Shown here: positions 35,372 to 44,737 of the stretch, in pieces
Numbering within the stretch: position 1 is the stretch's first letter
Layout of the letters: the number at the start of each line of letters is the position of its first letter
Assembly: GCF_030519475.1 (NCBI RefSeq)
Contig: NZ_JAUMKD010000003.1
Location: forward strand, 372,001 to 436,000
Source of the DNA: Micromonospora sp. C28SCA-DRY-2
GTDB lineage: Bacteria; Actinomycetota; Actinomycetes; Mycobacteriales; Micromonosporaceae
Direction of reading: 5' to 3'
Length of the DNA stretch: 64,000 nt
Made by a program: the position numbers and the translations under genes
Notes under the pieces: generated by a model
Databases searched by the model: none
Seen by the model: only the letters and a program-made list of their open reading frames with translations
Told to the model about the DNA's origin: nothing

Positions 35372-35965
35372 TCAGCGCTGGTCCAGCGCGTGCCGGACGG
35401 CGGCCGTGGTGCGCTCGACGTCGCCGGTGGCGAGCAGGTCGAGCAGCGCTCCGCGCAGGACGGCGAGGACCGCGCTGCGCTCCGCCGCGCCGGCCGCGGT
35501 GTCCCGCCGCGCGGCGGGCTGCGCGCGGGCGAGCACGTCGAGCCAGTCGTGCACGGTGGCCCGGGCGAAGTCCGCCCAGGGGCCGTCCGGTTCGACCAGG
35601 CACCGGGCGTACGCCTCCACCCAGAGCACCAGCAGGGACCGGTGCTGCGGGGCGGCGAGCCAGGCCCACAGTCGTCCGGCGACCGTCCGCAGGTCGCCGG
35701 GCGCCTCCCCGGATTCGTCGAGGCCGCGCAGCAGGCGCAGCTCGTCGGTGCGGGCGCGGGCGAGCAGGGCGCGGACCAGGCCGTCCTTGCTGCCGAACAG
35801 GTACAGCAGCACCCGGGGGCTGGAGCCGATCGCCGTGGCCAGCGGACGCAGCGACATGTCCCCCAGGCCGTGATCGAGGACGTACCGGTAGGCGGCCTCC
35901 CGCAGCTCGACGTGGCGCGCCGACGGGTTCGCCTCGCCGCGTTCCGGCGCATCGGCGGTGGACAT
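35372..35965 (-). CDS. TetR-family regulator
   Basis: 197 aa. N-terminal helix-turn-helix: VELREAAYRYVLDHGLGDMSLRPLATAIGSSPRVLLYLFGSKDGLVRALLARAR, in consecutive parts, a pattern of the TetR branch with YxFGSKDGL. Divergent from a GNAT gene, with a shared 20-bp dyad at 35984-36003 between them. It probably represses itself and the acetyltransferase. Confidence 0.9.
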   Translation of the reverse strand: MSTADAPERGEANPSARHVELREAAYRYVLDHGLGDMSLRPLATAIGSSPRVLLYLFGSKDGLVRALLARARTDELRLLRGLDESGEAPGDLRTVAGRLWAWLAAPQHRSLLVLWVEAYARCLVEPDGPWADFARATVHDWLDVLARAQPAARRDTAAGAAERSAVLAVLRGALLDLLATGDVERTTAAVRHALDQR

Positions 35966-35983
35966 GGTTCCTCATGCTGCCAT

Positions 35984-36003
35984 ACTGAAACAGTCGTGTC
36001 AGT
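35984..36003. promoter_or_regulatory. Probable TetR operator between divergent genes
   Basis: 20-bp dyad ACTGAAACAGTCGTGTCAGT with 7 of 10 pairs matching, in the 77-bp gap between the TetR gene and the GNAT gene. Position and form suit control of both. Confidence 0.5.
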
Positions 36004-36042
36004 GCCGCCCGCGATCGGGCGGCCGGCGTCGAGGAGGCAGCC

Positions 36043-36618
36043 ATGTCGGTGCCGGTCCAGCCGGTTCCCGCCACGTCCCCGGGCGATCGCTCGGGTGACG
36101 GCCGGAATCAGCTCCGCATTCGCCGCGCGGACCAGCCGGGCGACCTGGGCTGGGTGGTGATGGCCCACGGCGAGCTGTACGCGCGGGAGTTCGGGTGGGA
36201 CGTCTCCTTCGAGGCGCTGGTCGCCCGGATCGTCGCCGACTACGCCGACCGCCACGATCCGGTACGGGAGGCCGGCTGGATCGCCGAACTCGGCGGGAAA
36301 CGGGTCGGGTGCGTGTTCTGCGTCGCCGCCGACGGACCGGACGCGCCGGAGGACACGGCGAAGCTGCGCATCCTGCTGGTCGACCCGGCCGCGCGCGGGC
36401 ACGGCCTGGGCACGAGCCTGGTGAGCACCTGCGTCGACTTCGCCCGGGCCGCCGGCTACCGCCGGCTGGTGCTGTGGACCAACGACGTCCTGACCGCGGC
36501 ACGGCGCATCTACCAGGCCGCCGGCTTCCGGCTCGTGGACGAGCACCGGCACCACAGCTTCGGCCGGGAGCTGACCGGCCAGACCTGGACCCTGGAGCTA
36601 CCGCCGGACCACCCGTGA
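36043..36618 (+). CDS. GNAT acetyltransferase
   Basis: 191 aa. It carries RRADQPGDLGWVVMAHGELYAREFGWDVSFEALVA, the acetyl-CoA loop VDPAARGHGLGTSLV, and GYRRLVLWTNDVLTAARRIYQAAGFRLVDE, an arrangement common in GNAT proteins fused to MarR regulators; here the MarR part is missing. Divergent from TetR. Substrate unknown, possibly an amino compound or antibiotic. Confidence 0.9.
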   Translation: MSVPVQPVPATSPGDRSGDGRNQLRIRRADQPGDLGWVVMAHGELYAREFGWDVSFEALVARIVADYADRHDPVREAGWIAELGGKRVGCVFCVAADGPDAPEDTAKLRILLVDPAARGHGLGTSLVSTCVDFARAAGYRRLVLWTNDVLTAARRIYQAAGFRLVDEHRHHSFGRELTGQTWTLELPPDHP

Positions 36619-36840
36619 CGGGTGGACGCAACCCGCGCGAGTCCCGCCTCGGGCGGCGGTGAGGGGCCGAGCCGCCACTGCCCTCAACGGCAGCCGGTAC
36701 GTCGTGCCGGTGCGGGCCTCGCGACCCGCCGGCGGCTTCGCGGACCGGTAGACCACCTCCGGAGACGGGGCGTGCCCGGTCTCCGGGTCCCGAATGCACG
36801 GCCCGAGCCGGTGAGCACGGGCGAGCAGGACCGTGACGCC

Positions 36841-37341
36841 ATGCCCGAGGATGTCCACATCGGATCGACGACGGGCATCGGTCCGCCGACGGGGAGGTCG
36901 AGGGTGTCGCCGGACGCGTCCTGGGTGCAGTGGCTGGTGATCGTGGCGGCGCTGGTGCAGAGCACGGCGGCGGTGATCCAGGTGTCCCAGGGACGCCGGC
37001 AGTCCGGGAACCACACAGAAGCGGCGAAGCCAGCCGTCCCCGTGGACGACGTGCTGCGCGCCGGCGTGGTCACCATCGTCCTCGGGGTCATGGCGATCTA
37101 CACCGCACCCCGAGTCGCGGCGCTGGGCCTCGACCACACAGCCGAAAACCTGTACGAGACCGTTCTCGTCGTCATCTCTGTCGCTGGCCCGTTCGCCGCC
37201 GTCATGACGATCCTGCTGGCACTGGGCAAGGTGTTCGGCAAGGAGGAGACGCCGACCGACGCGCTCGTCCACTGCCTCGCCGCCGTCGCCGCGACCGGCG
37301 TGCTGATCATGGAGGTCACCATGCTCACGTCGGGGACCTGA
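36841..37341 (+). CDS. Membrane protein of unknown function
   Basis: 166 aa with about four hydrophobic segments (VQWLVIVAALVQSTAAVIQVSQG, AGVVTIVLGVMAIYTAPRVAALG, LYETVLVVISVAGPFAAVMTILLAL, LAAVAATGVLIMEVTML). The N-terminal ~25 residues are polar. I do not recognise a family. The start is uncertain: ATG 36841 has GCAGGA upstream; a GTG at 36901-36903 also fits. Confidence 0.6.
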   Translation: MPEDVHIGSTTGIGPPTGRSRVSPDASWVQWLVIVAALVQSTAAVIQVSQGRRQSGNHTEAAKPAVPVDDVLRAGVVTIVLGVMAIYTAPRVAALGLDHTAENLYETVLVVISVAGPFAAVMTILLALGKVFGKEETPTDALVHCLAAVAATGVLIMEVTMLTSGT

Positions 37342-37428
37342 CGGCACTCACCGTCGATGGCGGCCGCACCGTCGGTGGCGCGCCGGATCGCGGTCCGGCG
37401 CGCCACCGGGCGATGGTGCGGCTCGGGG

Positions 37429-38418
37429 TCAGCCCGTGCCGCAGGAGACCGTCGGCCAGGTGTAGTTGCCGTTGTGCTGGATGGTCACGCCCCAGTTGTT
37501 GCCGCTGCCGTTCGGCGTGGCGACCAGTTGCTGGGCGGTCGGGTAGCTGGCGTTGACGTTCCAGGTGGCGATGATCTTGGCCGGGGACGGGACGTTCATC
37601 GTCACGGTCCAGGTGCTGGAGCCGGAGACCGAGACGTTGAGGTTGTACCGGTCGCTCCACTGCTGACCGGCCGACAGTGTCGCGGTGCAACCACCGCCAC
37701 CGCCACCGCCGCCTCCACCACCGCCGCCGGAGCCGCCCAGCGTGATGTTGGAGCTGCCGCTGCTCTGGTATCCCTCGGTCGCCAGGATCATGTAGTCGTG
37801 ACTGCCCAGGGCCATGCCCTTGCTGGCCCAGGCGTCGAAGTGGTTGCCGGAGGTGATGGTGCCACCGGTGCGCTTGGACTGCCGCACGCTCCAGTACTGG
37901 TTGAAGGTCCTGGTGCCCTCGATGGACGGGGCGTTGTACCGGGTCGTCTGGTAGATGTCGTACGTGCCACCGTCGCTGGTCACGGTGCCCTTGTAGGTGC
38001 CGGTCGGCCGGTAGGTGCCCCAGTTGTCCACGACGTAGTACTCGACCAGCGGGTTCCGGGTCCACCCGTAGAGCGTCAGGTAGGCGTTGCCGGACGGGTT
38101 GAAGCTGCCCGAGTAGGTCACGCTCCGGCGGCCTCCGGTGCTCCAGCCCTTGCCGGCGACGAAGTTGCCGGTGTTGCGCCAGGAGGTGCTGTAGTTGCCG
38201 CCGGAGCCCAGTTCCATCGACACGGTTCCGGCGCTGTCGGTCCAGAACGAGTAGAAGTAGCCGTTGTGGGTGCCGGTCTGGTTCGAGGTCACGGCCGCGC
38301 TGGCGGCGGTGGGCAGCATCGTGGTGGCCACGACGAGCGCCACGGTGCAGGCACCGCCGACTAGCATTCTGAGGCGGCCTCGGCGGTGTTGCGGCGGTCG
38401 GACGGGGACGTCGTTCAT
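37429..38418 (-). CDS. GH11 endo-1,4-beta-xylanase with CBM2
   Basis: 329 aa. Sec signal peptide ending at AASA, then a GH11 jelly-roll (about 43-225): [17 protein letters not shown], the nucleophile Glu in [24 protein letters not shown], and the acid/base Glu in [12 protein letters not shown] 13-glycine linker (GGT/GGC codon run near 37690-37730) leads to a C-terminal CBM2-type cellulose/xylan-binding domain of ~100 residues with the Cys pair ([12 protein letters not shown] ... VSCGTG). It cuts xylan outside the cell. It has a strong promoter far upstream (38630-38659). Confidence 0.95.
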   Translation of the reverse strand: MNDVPVRPPQHRRGRLRMLVGGACTVALVVATTMLPTAASAAVTSNQTGTHNGYFYSFWTDSAGTVSMELGSGGNYSTSWRNTGNFVAGKGWSTGGRRSVTYSGSFNPSGNAYLTLYGWTRNPLVEYYVVDNWGTYRPTGTYKGTVTSDGGTYDIYQTTRYNAPSIEGTRTFNQYWSVRQSKRTGGTITSGNHFDAWASKGMALGSHDYMILATEGYQSSGSSNITLGGSGGGGGGGGGGGGGCTATLSAGQQWSDRYNLNVSVSGSSTWTVTMNVPSPAKIIATWNVNASYPTAQQLVATPNGSGNNWGVTIQHNGNYTWPTVSCGTG

Positions 38419-38616
38419 GAGCGTGCTTCCTCCTCGTGGTGGCTGGCGGGGAGGCCAGGCAGCCTGGTACGACCCGGGCGCGGCGGCCGGCGGTCGGGGC
38501 GGCGGCCACCGCGCGTCGACGTCGTACGACGTGGTGGGGGTTGACCGGTCGCCGTGCGGTCGACGACCGGCGGACCAGGTCGTGTTGGGTGACCCGGATC
38601 GACAGATGTCGAGGTC

Positions 38617-38676
38617 TATCGATGGCGACAGTATCGATTCGGCGCCGCAGGGGTGTCAACATTTCTCGGAAATGTT
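38617..38676 (-). promoter_or_regulatory. Xylanase promoter with operator
   Basis: On the minus strand TTGACA (38659-38654) is followed by an 18-bp spacer and GATACT (38635-38630), close to sigma-70 consensus. A perfect 8-bp inverted repeat AACATTTC-tcg-GAAATGTT (38658-38676) overlaps the -35, and two TATCGAT copies (38617-38623, 38632-38638) flank the -10. This points to repression. The leader to the ATG is about 200 nt. The rest of this 470-bp gap shows no gene. Confidence 0.65.
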
Positions 38677-38807
38677 TCGGAGGCTCTCCTGAGGCTCGGC
38701 AAGCGTCTGAACGGTATCCTCCCTGGTAGAAGCGGCACCATGCGGCGTCGCCCGACGGCGACGCACAGTGGAACGCCAGGTTCGGCGATCACCACGAGGC
38801 CGAGCTA

Positions 38808-38831
38808 CCGGAAGTTTTGGAAGTCTTCCGG
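38808..38831. promoter_or_regulatory. Inverted repeat upstream of the ECF sigma gene
   Basis: CCGGAAG and CTTCCGG, perfect 7-bp arms 10 bp apart, about 60 bp before the sigma factor start. Could be an operator or mRNA hairpin. Confidence 0.35.
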
Positions 38832-38888
38832 ATCGATGGTGACCGGTACTCCCCCGTGCCACGACCGGTCCGGCCGCGCTAGCGTGCG

Positions 38889-39947
38889 GTGGTGGGCGAG
38901 GTCGAGGATCGTGGGTACCGGCCCGGTCCGCCGGACGGGTCGGCGGTGGCGGAGTCGCTGGCCGCGGCCCGGGCCGGTGACGGGGACGCCTTCGGCCGGC
39001 TGGTCGGCCCGCTGCGCGACGAGCTACGCGCGCACTGCTACCGGATGCTGGGCTCGGTGCACGACGCCGAGGACGCCGTCCAGGACACCCTGGACCGGGC
39101 CTGGCGCAGCCTCGACCGGTTGGCCGACGACGGGGCGATCCGGCCGTGGCTGTACAAGATCGCGACGAACCGGTCGCTCACCCTGATCGAGCGCCGGGGG
39201 CGGCGGGAACTGCCCACCGACCTCAGCCCGGAGGGCGCGCCCCTGGCGGAGGCGGCGTGGCTGGAACCGTACCCGGATCGGTTGATGGGTTGGACCGCGC
39301 GGCTGACCCCGGAGGCCCAGGTGGTCGCGCGGGAGAGCGTCGAGCTGGCCTTCGTCGCCGCCCTGCAGCACCTCTCGCCCCGGCAGCGCGCCGCCCTGCT
39401 GCTGCGCGACGTCCTCGGCTACCGGGCCAGCGAGGCCGCCGATCTGCTGGACACCACCGTCGCCGGGGTCAACAGCGCGCTACAGCGCGCCCGCCGGGTG
39501 CTGGCCGACCTGCTTCCCGAGGCCAGCCAGCAGCAGACCCTCGACACCCTCGGCGACGCGGCCCGGCGGGAGCTGGTCCAGCGGTACGTGGCCGCGTGGG
39601 AGACCAGCGACGTCGACGCGATCGTGGCGATGCTGACCGAGGACGCGCGGTACTCGATGCCGCCGCTGCGCGCCTGGTACCAGGGGCGCGACGGGATCCG
39701 CGGCTTCCTGCTCGACGCGGCCGGCCGGCACCGCTGGCGGTTCCTGCCCGCCCGGGCGAACGGGCAGCTCGCGTTCGGTACGTACCTGTGGGACGACGAC
39801 CGGGGCGCGTACCTTCCGGCCGGGCTGGACCTGCTCGTCCTGCGCGGCCGGCGGGTGGCCGAGGTGGTCTCGTTCCTCGACGCCCACCTGCCCGCCCACG
39901 GCCTGCCGGCGGAGCTGCCCGGCGAGGAGGTCGCCGGCGCGCGATGA
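38889..39947 (+). CDS. ECF sigma factor, SigG-type with SnoaL C-terminus
   Basis: 352 aa from a GTG. Region 2: [40 protein letters not shown] (about 38-78). Region 4: [48 protein letters not shown] (about 160-205). The C-terminal ~130 residues form an NTF2/SnoaL-like domain ([31 protein letters not shown]). This matches the TIGR02960/SigG group. A double SnoaL protein follows 58 bp later. Confidence 0.92.
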   Translation: MVGEVEDRGYRPGPPDGSAVAESLAAARAGDGDAFGRLVGPLRDELRAHCYRMLGSVHDAEDAVQDTLDRAWRSLDRLADDGAIRPWLYKIATNRSLTLIERRGRRELPTDLSPEGAPLAEAAWLEPYPDRLMGWTARLTPEAQVVARESVELAFVAALQHLSPRQRAALLLRDVLGYRASEAADLLDTTVAGVNSALQRARRVLADLLPEASQQQTLDTLGDAARRELVQRYVAAWETSDVDAIVAMLTEDARYSMPPLRAWYQGRDGIRGFLLDAAGRHRWRFLPARANGQLAFGTYLWDDDRGAYLPAGLDLLVLRGRRVAEVVSFLDAHLPAHGLPAELPGEEVAGAR

Positions 39948-40005
39948 CTTTCCGCCCCGGCCGGGGTTGTAGTCCTGACGGACACACCGACCGGAAGGGC
40001 CGACG

Positions 40006-40857
40006 ATGCCGACGAACGAGGAAGAGATCCGCACCCTGATCGAGCGGTGGGCCGGCGCGGTCCACCGCGGCGACCTCGCCACGGTGCTCGCCGACCACGA
40101 CGAGGACATCGTGATGTTCGACGTGCCGCCGCCCTACGAGGGCGTGCGTGGCCTCGACGGGTACCGGCAGACCTGGCCGCCGTTCTTCCGGTGGCAGGCC
40201 CAGGGCGCCTCCTTCGAGATCGAGGAGCTGGATGTCACCGCCGGCGACGAGGTCGCCTTCGCGTACGCCCTGCTGCGCTGCGGCACCCCGGCCGACCTCG
40301 CCGCCGCTCCCGACAACCGGCTGCGGCTGACGCTCGGGCTGCGCAGGCGGGCGGGCCGGTGGGTCGTCAGCCACGAGCACCACTCCTTCCCGAGCGTCGA
40401 CTCGACCGCCGGCCCGGCCGGCCCGCGCGCCGCCGCCGAGCGGGAGCTGCGTCGGCTCCACCAGCGGTGGTTCGACGGCACCGCCGCGAAGGACCTGGAC
40501 GCCCTGATGGCCGCCATCGCCGACGACGTCGTCTCGTACGAGCACGAGCAGCCCCTGCGGTACGTCGGCGTCCAGGCCGTCCGCGAGGTCTGCGCCGCCG
40601 GCCTCGACGCCGCCGGCGACGGTGCCGTCCGCTGGGACGTGCCCGACCTGGCGATCCTGGTCGACGGTGACCTCGCCGTCGCCTGGGGTCTCAACCGCGT
40701 CGAGCTGCGGCCGGCCGCCGGCCCGGCCGTGGACAGTTGGTCCCGCGGCACGCGGGTCTTCGCCCGGCGCGACGGCGCCTGGCTGATGGTGCACCAGCAC
40801 CTCTCCTACCCGTACGACCCGGCCAGCGGCGTGGCGCGGACCGACCTGGCGCCGTGA
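40006..40857 (+). CDS. Double SnoaL/NTF2-like protein
   Basis: 283 aa with two NTF2-fold units of about 140 residues: EIRTLIERWAGAVHRGDLATVLADHDEDIVMFDVPPPYEG and ELRRLHQRWFDGTAAKDLDALMAAIADDVVSYEHEQPLRYVG, each closing with RRAGRWVVSHEHHSFP or RRDGAWLMVHQHLSYPYD. Single-unit relatives (DUF4440/SgcJ type) are common; the tandem form is less so. It probably shares a transcript with the sigma factor. No enzymatic residues can be assigned. Confidence 0.85.
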   Translation: MPTNEEEIRTLIERWAGAVHRGDLATVLADHDEDIVMFDVPPPYEGVRGLDGYRQTWPPFFRWQAQGASFEIEELDVTAGDEVAFAYALLRCGTPADLAAAPDNRLRLTLGLRRRAGRWVVSHEHHSFPSVDSTAGPAGPRAAAERELRRLHQRWFDGTAAKDLDALMAAIADDVVSYEHEQPLRYVGVQAVREVCAAGLDAAGDGAVRWDVPDLAILVDGDLAVAWGLNRVELRPAAGPAVDSWSRGTRVFARRDGAWLMVHQHLSYPYDPASGVARTDLAP

Positions 40858-40866
40858 GCGCGCGTG

Positions 40867-40902
40867 CCGGAGGGAGCGCCCGTGGTCGGGCGCTCCCTCC
40901 GG
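40867..40902. terminator. Strong bidirectional hairpin terminator
   Basis: Perfect 15-bp arms (CCGGAGGGAGCGCCC and its complement) with the loop GTGGTC, between the SnoaL gene (ends 40857) and the convergent M36 protease gene (ends 40929). Confidence 0.75.
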
Positions 40903-40928
40903 GGGCCGGCTGGTGCCGCCGCTACGGC

Positions 40929-43760
40929 TCAGCCGGTGAACGCGAAGTAGGCGCGGTACTGGAATCCGTTGTCGAGGGTGAGGACGAACTCGCGGCAGGT
41001 GCCGGCCCAGGACGGGTCGGTCTTCCACGGGTAGTTGTACTGGCCGTTGGCGTTGACCGACATCGCCGACCCGCCGGGGTTGCGGGCGGCGACCGGCGTC
41101 GGTCGGGGGGTGACGGCGCCGTCCGGGCCGACGGTGCGGAGCGTGTCGCAGTCGACCAGCCGGGAGTAGGGCGAGCCGCTGGCCAGGATGTCCAGGCCCC
41201 GGTTGGCGGCGAGCTTGAACCGCATCGGTACGGCGTCGCCGGCGACGACGGTGTTGAGAGCCGGTTGTGCGGCCCGGTCGAGGAAGTCACCGCGGCAGGA
41301 CGGGTGGGTGTCGAACGCCTCGGTGTTGTCGTCCCGGTTGGTGGTGCCCTGGACGGCGCTGTGGCCCAGACCGCGGCGGGCGAAGGAGGCCCAGATGGTG
41401 CAGGCGTTCTCGCCACCGGTGAGGGCGGCGTCGGCGGCGATGATGGCGTCGCGGCCGACCACGAAGCCGGGGCCGCAGCCCTGCATCTTGAGGCCGTCGA
41501 TGACCAGTTGCAGGGCGAGGTTGTTGCCGCCGGTGTGCCAGGGTTCGTAGACGTTCGGGTTGAACCCGTGCCGGTCGACGAGGTTCCAGGTCAGGTCCCA
41601 CAGCATCGCGGCCCAGCCGTGGCCGATGCCGTGCGGTGCGGCCAGCGAGGTGCCGTCCAGCCAGCCGCCGGTCTTGATGCTGTCGTAGGTGAACGGCTGG
41701 ATCTCCATGTTCCGCGAGTACGGCCGGGGCCGGATCCCGCCGCCCACCCGGCTGTCCTGGAACAGCGCGTACTGGCCGTAGCCGCGCGCCTGCTCCGGAT
41801 CGTCGATCGCCGGGTTGAGCAGCGAGACGATCGCGAGGAAGTCGCTCCAGCCCTCCCCCATCTGCTCGTTGCCGGTGAGGCAGTTGACCGTCGGGCCACC
41901 GGTCAGCCGGTTGGAGACCCCGTGGCCGTACTCGTGGAAGATCGTTTCCGAGCGGAACGAGGCGTCCCGCATCGCCGGGCGGGCCAGGTTGCGGTGCACC
42001 CGGCCGGTGGCCGGCAGTCCCGCCTTGATGCCGGTGCCGTCGGCCTGGCTCACCATGACCGCCGGAATGCCGACCGCCGGGTTCATCGAGCCGCTCATCA
42101 CCACCGGCGCGGTGGCGACGTTGTTGACCACCACCACCGCGGTGGCGCCCGCGGCCTCGGCGTTGACCACCTGGGTGTGGTAGTTGCACGCGCTGCTCCG
42201 GTCGACGACGGCGATCGCCCCGGCCGGCAGGGTGTAGGCGGTGCACCCGTCACCGGTGGTTCCGACGCCGTCGTCGGCCGGTACCAGCTGGCCGGTGAAG
42301 CCGGCGCTGGTGGGCACGGGGGTGAACCGCGCGTACTCCGCCTCGTAGGTGCCGGCGGCGGAACCGGCGTCGATCGTCACCGCGTTCGGCAGGCCGAACT
42401 GGTTGCCCGGCCAGAGGAACATCTGCATGCGCGGGCGGCCGCCGTCCAGCGCCGGGGTGGAGAAGTTGGCGTTGTTCTGGCCGGACCCGTCGTGCGCCTC
42501 GCACTGCACGTCGTCGCCGCCGGTGCCGCCGCGGCCGTAGTTGTTGACCTGGAAGTTCCCGGACGCCTCGTCGAAGCCGTACCGGTAGGTCAGGTCGTGG
42601 ACCATGTTGCACCAGTAGAACTGGTTCACCACCGCGGCCTGCCGGTAGGTCTGCGGGTGTTCGTTGAGGTCGGCCGGGAAGTTGAAGGTCAGGGTGGCGC
42701 CGCCGTCGGCGGAGCTGCCCGGGTCGACCTGGTTGTTGGCGTCCCGGTCGGTGTAGGCGTGCGCGTTGTTGCCCCGGGTGGTGGTGTGCTCGGCGCCCGG
42801 GGCGCCGTCGGTGTCGTGCCAGCCGTACGGCGACGCGGTGCCGTCCGCCGGGTTGGTCACCACGGTCTGCGGGCCGTCGTTCGGGTCCCCCTTCGGGAAC
42901 TCGAAGACGCGGTAGCTCGATCCGTCCGCCACCGGGTTCGGCGGGCTGACCCGGGCGGCCGGGATGCTCGTGGTGGCGATAGTCGTGGCCGGGGCCTCCC
43001 GGCGGCCCAGGGTGGCGGCGAGGTCGGCCGGGGCGTCCTGGTGGGTCCAGTCGTCGGCGCCCAGCAGTTCGCCGGTCTCGGCGTCCACGGTGGCGTTCCA
43101 CAGGTGCACGTCGGTGGCGTCGTCGATCACCAGCTGCCAGGCCAGCCGCAGCCCGTCGGCGGTGGGCTGCCAGCCCAGCCGGGCGGGGATGGGTTGGTCG
43201 GAGATGCCGCCGCCGGAGACGACGGTGCGCCGGGCCGGGCCACCGGCGCGGCTCATCACCCGCGCGTTGGCCGGGTCGGCGAGGTCGAGGCCGTCGGCCG
43301 CCGCGGCCACCGCCTCGACCGGATCCAGGAACGCGGTCCCGGAGGGGTTGTCGGACAGGCCGGTGACCAGGCTGTCGCCGACGAAGACGACGCTGCCGTC
43401 GCGGGCCACGTTGACAGTGGCGGTGGCGCCGAAGACCTCCAGATCCTGGTAGCGCTGGGCCAGGTTGACGTGGGTGACGCCGTTGTGCCGGCTGGTGTAG
43501 CTGGAGGCCACCGCCAGGTCGGTGAGGTCGCCGGCGCGCACGCCGTACTCGGCCGGGTGCGCCCGCAGGTAGGCCATGGCGATCTCGGTCGGGGCACCGT
43601 CGGTGGGGCCGGTGAGGAAGGCCGGCCTCGCTGGCTCGGCCTGGTCCGGGTCGGCGCCGGCGGGGGTCGCGGTGAGCGATGTCAGGGCCGCGACGAGGGT
43701 CGTGGACAGCAGGATCGCGGTGTTTCGGCGACCGCGCGATGGACCGGAACGGAGGGGCAC
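40929..43760 (-). CDS. Secreted M36 (fungalysin) metalloprotease
   Basis: 943 aa. Signal peptide PLRSGPSRGRRNTAILLSTT then LVAALTSLTATPAGA. A FTP/propeptide region (about 30-230) precedes the M36 peptidase with the zinc motif ETIFHEYGHGVSNRL and downstream Glu in GNEQMGEGWSDFLAI. A PA domain is inserted before it (GAIAVVDRSSACNYHTQVVNAEAAGATAVVVVNN in pieces). The C-terminal ~100 residues have two Cys pairs. The GTG at 43760 is preferred because GGGAG lies six bases upstream; longer ATG frames lack one. It degrades protein outside the cell. Confidence 0.92.
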   Translation of the reverse strand: MPLRSGPSRGRRNTAILLSTTLVAALTSLTATPAGADPDQAEPARPAFLTGPTDGAPTEIAMAYLRAHPAEYGVRAGDLTDLAVASSYTSRHNGVTHVNLAQRYQDLEVFGATATVNVARDGSVVFVGDSLVTGLSDNPSGTAFLDPVEAVAAAADGLDLADPANARVMSRAGGPARRTVVSGGGISDQPIPARLGWQPTADGLRLAWQLVIDDATDVHLWNATVDAETGELLGADDWTHQDAPADLAATLGRREAPATTIATTSIPAARVSPPNPVADGSSYRVFEFPKGDPNDGPQTVVTNPADGTASPYGWHDTDGAPGAEHTTTRGNNAHAYTDRDANNQVDPGSSADGGATLTFNFPADLNEHPQTYRQAAVVNQFYWCNMVHDLTYRYGFDEASGNFQVNNYGRGGTGGDDVQCEAHDGSGQNNANFSTPALDGGRPRMQMFLWPGNQFGLPNAVTIDAGSAAGTYEAEYARFTPVPTSAGFTGQLVPADDGVGTTGDGCTAYTLPAGAIAVVDRSSACNYHTQVVNAEAAGATAVVVVNNVATAPVVMSGSMNPAVGIPAVMVSQADGTGIKAGLPATGRVHRNLARPAMRDASFRSETIFHEYGHGVSNRLTGGPTVNCLTGNEQMGEGWSDFLAIVSLLNPAIDDPEQARGYGQYALFQDSRVGGGIRPRPYSRNMEIQPFTYDSIKTGGWLDGTSLAAPHGIGHGWAAMLWDLTWNLVDRHGFNPNVYEPWHTGGNNLALQLVIDGLKMQGCGPGFVVGRDAIIAADAALTGGENACTIWASFARRGLGHSAVQGTTNRDDNTEAFDTHPSCRGDFLDRAAQPALNTVVAGDAVPMRFKLAANRGLDILASGSPYSRLVDCDTLRTVGPDGAVTPRPTPVAARNPGGSAMSVNANGQYNYPWKTDPSWAGTCREFVLTLDNGFQYRAYFAFTG

Positions 43761-44099
43761 CGCTGCTCCCTTCGGGGGTTGGAAAGACAGCATTGAGCGC
43801 CGGCTCACGACCGCCGCGGCGGTCCGCCGCGCTCGTCGGCGGCGCCCGCGCCCGGTGATCACGGTGAGTGGCCGGCCGGGTGCGGGGTGAATTGCATCGA
43901 CGCTACGGGGCACCCCACGGCCGTTCATCCGACGAGTGGCGAAACATTTCCGGCGGCGGGTCCTACGCCTGTCGCGGCCGACCGGCCCGGTCCGGGCCCG
44001 GGCCGGTCGGACCGGCGACCGATGTGGACACGGCGTGGCGCCGGGCCGGGAGTTCTCGCCCGCCCCGGCCGCGATGAAATTCGCATTCGGCAGCGCCCG
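43761..44099. other. Intergenic region upstream of the M36 gene
   Basis: 339 bp with no convincing gene. It holds CGAAACATTTCC (43940-43951), identical to a 12-mer in the xylanase operator region (minus strand of 38668-38679). It should contain the protease promoter. Confidence 0.4.
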
Positions 44100-44708
44100 T
44101 CAGCGCAGCCGGTACGCGGTGGGAAGGGTCTGCTTCACCGTGTTGCCCCCGCTGTCGGTCGCGGTGATCCGCAGCCCGACGCCCTCGGCAGCCTGCTCCC
44201 GGTTCGGGTGCTTGATCTCCGCGGTGAAGGTGTTCCTACCGGCGGCCCGGGTGGTCGCCGGGTGCCAGCTCCGGCCACCGTCGAAGCTGGCCTCGACCCG
44301 CAGCGTGGTCACCGTGGGCGGGGCGGTGAGCCGTTCCTGGTAGTAGCCGACCACCGTGATCCGGTGGGCGCGCCCGGCCCGGGCCGTGTTGTCCAGGGCC
44401 AGACCGAGGTCGTACCGCAGGAAGATCAGCGGCTCCGGCCGGCAGGCGCTCTCGTTGCCGCCGAGCACGTCGCCCATGCACGGCTGCGACTCCGGGGAGT
44501 CCCCCTCGGTCGGCTTGTCGGAGGTGTACTCCCACACCGTCCTGACCCCGTTGGTCTCCGCCTCGAACGTGTACCGGGCCGATTCCGCCGGCAGGTCGTA
44601 GCCGACGACGTCCCCGCCGACGGAGCAGCCGAGGGCGAACACAGCCGCGGTCACCAGCGCCGCGACGGTCCCCTTCCGGCGCCGCGACGACGGCACACTC
44701 GTGTTCAT
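44100..44708 (-). CDS. Lipoprotein equivalent to the S8 protease C-terminal domain
   Basis: 202 aa. Signal peptide SSRRRKGTVAALVTAAVFALGC with a likely lipobox ALGC. The mature part (LIFLRYDLGLALDNTARAGRAHRITVVGYYQERLTAPP, LRVEASFDGGRSWHP, LRITATDSGGNTVKQTLPTAYRLR) resembles the extreme C-terminal domain usually fused to actinomycete S8 subtilases of >1200 aa. Here it is a separate gene just after such a subtilase. AAGGAGA nine bases before ATG 44708 supports this start; ATG 44741 overlaps the protease stop as ATGA and could be used. Confidence 0.78.
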   Translation of the reverse strand: MNTSVPSSRRRKGTVAALVTAAVFALGCSVGGDVVGYDLPAESARYTFEAETNGVRTVWEYTSDKPTEGDSPESQPCMGDVLGGNESACRPEPLIFLRYDLGLALDNTARAGRAHRITVVGYYQERLTAPPTVTTLRVEASFDGGRSWHPATTRAAGRNTFTAEIKHPNREQAAEGVGLRITATDSGGNTVKQTLPTAYRLR

Positions 44709-44737
44709 CGCGTTGGTCTCCTTACCGGTGTCGACGG

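Noticed and set aside
37690..37730. Triplet repeat as a mobile or CRISPR-like repeat
   Set aside because: It encodes the polyglycine linker of the xylanase; simple codon repetition.
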